From contig CAVUSX010000017.1 in the NCBI GenBank assembly GCA_963744275.1, forward strand, positions 248,001 to 312,000: a DNA stretch of 64,000 nt. The letters are read 5' to 3'. Positions 60,813 through 64,000 of the stretch are shown here, one piece after another; the first letter of the stretch is position 1, and each line of letters begins with the position of its first letter. This stretch comes from VAZQ01 sp963744275. Its GTDB lineage: Bacteria; Pseudomonadota; Alphaproteobacteria; Rhizobiales; Xanthobacteraceae. A program made the position numbers and the translations under genes. The notes under the pieces are model-generated. The model was not told where the DNA came from. It searched no databases and saw nothing but the letters and a program-made list of their open reading frames with translations.

Positions 60813-62471
60813 ATGTACGTCTACGACGAATTCGACCGCACCCTGGTGGCCGAGCGGGTCGCCGAGTTTCGCGGCCAGGTGGCGCGGCGCATCTCGGGGG
60901 AATTGACCGAAGACGAGTTCAAGCCGCTGCGGCTCATGAACGGCGTCTATCTGCAGCTGCACGCCTATATGCTGCGGATCGCCATTCCGTACGGCACGCT
61001 GTCGTCCGCCCAGCTGCGCATGCTGGCGCATGTGGGGCGCGCCTACGACCGCGGCTATGGCCATTTCACCACCCGGCAGAACATCCAGTTCCACTGGATC
61101 AAGCTCGAGGATCTGCCCGACGTCATGGCCGATCTCGCGCGCGCCGGCCTGCACGGCATGCAGACCAGCGGCAATTGCGTGCGCAACATCACCACCGATC
61201 AATGGGCGGGCGTCGCGCCCGGCGAGATCGAGGATCCGCGCATCAGCGCCGAGATTCTGCGCCAGCACTCGACCCTGCATCCGGAATTCTCCTTCCTGCC
61301 GCGCAAGTTCAAGATCGCGCTGACCGCGTGCGCGCATGATCGCGCCGCGGTGCGGGTGCACGACATCGGGTTGCACATGCATCGCAACGATGCCGGCGAG
61401 GTCGGTTTCGAGGTGATCGTCGGCGGCGGGCTCGGGCGCACGCCGTTCATCGGCAAGACCATCAAGCCGTTCCTGCCCAAGCGCGACCTCTTGAGCTATG
61501 TCGAGGCGATCCTGCGCGTCTACAATCAGTTCGGACGGCGCGACAACATCTACAAGGCGCGCATCAAGATTCTGGTCCATGAGCTCGGCGCGCAGGCGTT
61601 CGCCGAGGAGGTGGAGGCCGAATGGCAATCCATCAAGGACGGCACGCTCGCGCTCGATCCGGCGCTGATCGCGGAGATCGCGGCGCGCTTTCGCTATCCC
61701 GACTACGAGGCGCTGGAGGACAGCCCGCCGCAGCTGGCGCAGGCGCGCGCCGCCGACCGCCGCTTCTCGCAATGGGTCGACAACTCGGTCTCCAATCACA
61801 ACCTGCCGGGCTATGCGATCGTGACGCTATCGCTCAAGCCGGAAGGGGTCACGCCCGGAGATGCCACCTCGGAGCAAATGGACGCGATCGCGGATCTGGC
61901 CGATCGTTATTCGTTCGGCGAGATCCGGGTCGGGCACGAGCAGAACCTGGTGCTGCCGCATGTGGCGCAGCGCGATCTGGCGGCGCTCTGGCGCGCGCTC
62001 GATGCCGCCGGCGTCGCTACCCCGAATGTCGGGCTCGTCTCCGACATCATCTCCTGCCCGGGGCTCGACTATTGCAGCCTGGCCAATACCCGCTCGATTC
62101 CGGTCGCCCAGGAGCTGACCCGGCGCTTCCGTGATCTCGACCTCGCCCACGATCTCGGGCGATTGCACATCAACATTTCCGGCTGCATCAATGCCTGCGG
62201 CCACCATCACGTGGGCCATATCGGCCTGCTCGGCGTCGAGAAGAACGGCGAGGAATTCTTCCAGGTGACGATCGGCGGCCGCGCCGACGAGGGCGCCCGT
62301 CTCGGCACCCTGATCGGCCCCGCGGTCCCCTATGCCGAGGTCGCCGACGTGGTCGAGGACATCGTCTCGGCCTATCTGGAGCTGCGCGCGCGTCCCGACG
62401 AGATTTTTCTCGAGACCGTGGAGCGGGTCGGGGTCGAGCCATTCAAGGAACGCGTCTATGCGACTCGTTAA
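60813..62471 (+). CDS. cysI: Sulfite/nitrite reductase hemoprotein (CysI)
   Basis: 552 residues. 'YDRGYGHFTTRQNIQFHWIKLEDLPD' is the siroheme/ligand region; 'SGNCVRNITTDQWAG' follows. The 4Fe-4S/siroheme Cys are in 'CPGLDYC' (C-x5-C) and 'SGCINACGHHHVG' (C-x3-C). Two-fold repeat of the reductase domain is visible. It reduces sulfite to sulfide; the ferredoxin-type and NADPH-type forms cannot be told apart from sequence alone, but no CysJ flavoprotein is near, so ferredoxin is the probable donor. Between DUF2849 and DUF934, the standard alphaproteobacterial order. Confidence 0.93.
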   Translation: MYVYDEFDRTLVAERVAEFRGQVARRISGELTEDEFKPLRLMNGVYLQLHAYMLRIAIPYGTLSSAQLRMLAHVGRAYDRGYGHFTTRQNIQFHWIKLEDLPDVMADLARAGLHGMQTSGNCVRNITTDQWAGVAPGEIEDPRISAEILRQHSTLHPEFSFLPRKFKIALTACAHDRAAVRVHDIGLHMHRNDAGEVGFEVIVGGGLGRTPFIGKTIKPFLPKRDLLSYVEAILRVYNQFGRRDNIYKARIKILVHELGAQAFAEEVEAEWQSIKDGTLALDPALIAEIAARFRYPDYEALEDSPPQLAQARAADRRFSQWVDNSVSNHNLPGYAIVTLSLKPEGVTPGDATSEQMDAIADLADRYSFGEIRVGHEQNLVLPHVAQRDLAALWRALDAAGVATPNVGLVSDIISCPGLDYCSLANTRSIPVAQELTRRFRDLDLAHDLGRLHINISGCINACGHHHVGHIGLLGVEKNGEEFFQVTIGGRADEGARLGTLIGPAVPYAEVADVVEDIVSAYLELRARPDEIFLETVERVGVEPFKERVYATR

Positions 62472-62994
62472 GGCAGGCCACGTCATCGATGATCCCTTTG
62501 TTCGGGTCCTCGACGACGCCCCGATCCCCGCCGACGTGCCGGTGCTGCTTGCGGCCGCGCGCTTCCTCGCCGAGGCCGCCGCGCTCGCGGGTCGCGCGGC
62601 GCCAACCGGCGTGCTGTGGCCCAACAACCGCAAGGCCGCCGAGCTCGCGCCCTATCTCGACCGGCTGGCGCTCATCGCCCTGGAGTTCCCGAAGTTCAAG
62701 GACGGCCGCGCCTACAGCCAGGCCCGGCAGCTGCGGGAGACTTACGGCTTTCGCGGCGAGCTGCGCGCCACCGGCGAGGTGCTGCGCGACCAGTTCATGT
62801 TCCTGGTGCGGGCCGGCTTCGATGCCTTCGAGGTGAAGAAGGATGCCGACGTGGCGGCGTTCTCGACCGAGATCGCGCGCCATACCGTGTTCTATCAGCC
62901 GACCGGCGACGGCCGCGTGGCGGCGAACTGGGCACGGCACGCGCAACCCGCCTCCGCCCAGGAGCCGGTGGTCAAGAGCGAGCCGGTGCGCTGA
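62458..62994 (+). CDS. DUF934 protein of the sulfite reductase operon
   Basis: 178 residues from ATG 62458, which overlaps the cysI 3' end by 14 bp and so is probably translationally coupled. 'VLWPNNRKAAELAPYLDRLALIALEFPKFKDGRAYSQARQLRETYGFRGELRATGEVLRDQFMFLVRAGFDAFEV' is the DUF934 signature (FPKFxDGRxYSxAxxLR). The family accompanies cysI throughout alpha- and betaproteobacteria; function unknown. In many relatives cysH follows, but here the next gene is an unrelated amidohydrolase on the other strand. Confidence 0.92.
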   Translation: MRLVKAGHVIDDPFVRVLDDAPIPADVPVLLAAARFLAEAAALAGRAAPTGVLWPNNRKAAELAPYLDRLALIALEFPKFKDGRAYSQARQLRETYGFRGELRATGEVLRDQFMFLVRAGFDAFEVKKDADVAAFSTEIARHTVFYQPTGDGRVAANWARHAQPASAQEPVVKSEPVR

Positions 62995-63016
62995 TCGGCG
63001 CGGTTTTTCGCGGCGG

Positions 63017-63980
63017 TCAGATATCCACGCCCAGAAAGCGCGCCGTGTTGGCGCCCAGGATCGCGTCGCGCGCCGCCTGCGGGAATTTTTGTGGCGCTTT
63101 GCACGAACTCGACCGGCTTGACCTCGCCGAACGGAAAATCGGAGCCCAGCATGATGTGGCTGGTGTCCACCTTGGTGGCCAGCTGCTCGAGCACGTCGGG
63201 ATTGAACAGCACGGTGTCGTAGCGGAACGACCGCAGATAGGTGCTGAAATCGCTCTTCATCTGCGGCGTCGAGCCGCGGCGGTAGATCCAATCGAAGCGG
63301 CCCGCATAATACGGAATAAAGCCCCCGCCATGCGCGAACGCGATCTTGAGCCGCGGGAACTCGTCCATGACGCCGTCATAGATCAGCGAGGTCTGGGCAA
63401 ACGCCTCCTCGAGCGGCTGCCCGAGCGAGATCAAGAGGCTGTGCTTCTGCAGCCGCGGGTCGGCATTGCCGGCCGGATGCACGAAGATCGGAACCTCGAG
63501 CGCCTGCGCCCGGCTCCAGAACGGACGCAAGCCGGGGGCGCCCAGATCGGTCTCGTTGATGCGCGACGCGATGATGATGCCCTTGAGCTTGAGATCGAGC
63601 ACCGCGCGCTCCATCTCGTGGATCGCCATCTCGACGTTTTGCAGCGGCACCGAGCCGATGCCGATGAGGCGGTCCGGCTTCTGCGCCACCAGCGCGGCGG
63701 CATGGTCGTTGTTGAGTCGCTCCAGCCGTAGCGCGTCCTGCGGCTCGAGCCCGTAGGTGCATTGGTGCAGAATGTTGGGGCTGATGACCTGGACGTCGAC
63801 GCCCATCTCGTCCATGGCGGCGAGCCGCAGCTTGAGGTCCGTCATGCGGGCGATCTGCGCTTGCGGGAACGGCCGCACCGCCTTGCCATCCGGTTGGGCG
63901 CGCAGCCGGCCGATGACCGACAGCTTGTAGGTCGCCTCGAAGACCTCCGGAGTCATGAAATGAGCGTGGAAGTCGATCAC
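63017..63980 (-). CDS. Amidohydrolase-2 (ACMSD-like) protein, one frame break near 63096
   Basis: About 320 residues after correction, starting 'MIDFHAHFMTPE' (HxH metal site). 'FVHPAGNADPRLQKH' , 'KIAFAHGGGFIPYYAGRFDW' and 'IMLGSDFPFGEVKP' are the other metal-site and substrate loops of ACMSD-like decarboxylases/hydrolases. After 'FVQS' the frame changes; one inserted G is removed to join 'PQKFPQAARDAILGANTARFLGVDI' and the stop at 63017. Relatives decarboxylate aromatic or muconate-type acids. It is related to the amidohydrolase at 18621. Confidence 0.85.
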
Positions 63981-64000
63981 GGTCGGCTTCCTGCGCGGGC

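Noticed and set aside
1..64000. tRNA, rRNA, CRISPR array, prophage or transposase genes
   Set aside because: None could be recognised on either strand by reading; short hairpins found were repeats, not tRNA cloverleaves.

Overview
The window looks like a chromosomal stretch of a high-GC alphaproteobacterium, most likely a soil Hyphomicrobiales (Bradyrhizobium-like). This rests on outer-membrane protein style, several orphan Bug/TctC-type periplasmic receptors, CysN/C plus a DUF2849-CysI-DUF934 sulfur cluster, short palindromic repeats typical of rhizobial genomes, and a small secreted NPQPLPPG peptide. No rRNA, tRNA, CRISPR array, prophage or transposase gene was seen.

Layout. 0-12 kb: membrane glycosyltransferase-like protein (cut by the left edge), class A acid phosphatase, two copies of a class II aldolase + Bug-receptor gene pair, a beta-barrel protein, a VOC protein, an NMT1-type receptor and a divergent heme A synthase-like protein. 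12-18.5 kb: a DUF6569-like secreted protein, a lower-GC 2.1-kb insert bounded by an 87-bp direct repeat and carrying a HEPN-motif gene divergent from a two-TM gene, then a sigma-70-like factor with a duplicated region-2-like segment and its membrane partner, and a Kazal-like protein. 18.5-28 kb: amidohydrolase, two small membrane proteins, SDR, N-formylglutamate amidohydrolase, transglutaminase, Asp/Glu racemase-like protein, iron/polyamine-type receptor, alpha/beta hydrolase. 28-34 kb: tripartite tricarboxylate transporter (TTT) locus (TctC divergent from MmgE/PrpD-TctB-TctA, then a double VOC protein). 34-43 kb: SET protein, CrtI-like oxidoreductase, VOC/acyl-CoA ligase/thioesterase operon, MDR dehydrogenase, UbiD decarboxylase, polysaccharide deacetylase. 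43-50 kb: two Bug receptors, class A beta-lactamase, split eutB/eutC. 49.7-55 kb: second UbiD and coxM/coxL-type molybdenum hydroxylase subunits. 55-63 kb: HAD protein, then the sulfur-assimilation cluster: cysD-cysN/C-cysK on the minus strand divergent from DUF2849-cysI-DUF934. The right edge is an amidohydrolase.

The general theme is uptake and breakdown of small organic and aromatic acids (receptors, TTT transporter, aldolases, amidohydrolases, VOC proteins, CoA ligase, UbiD, Cox-type hydroxylase) next to one housekeeping sulfate-reduction cluster that lacks cysH in this window.

A major caveat: fifteen genes are interrupted by about 25 single-base frame breaks. Working each one out against the conserved protein suggests 22 single-base insertions and only 3 deletions, with no loss of protein sequence on either side. 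That points to systematic sequence error rather than gene decay. These genes are annotated over their full span and the break is named in each entry. All family assignments come from reading motifs by eye; none was checked against a database.
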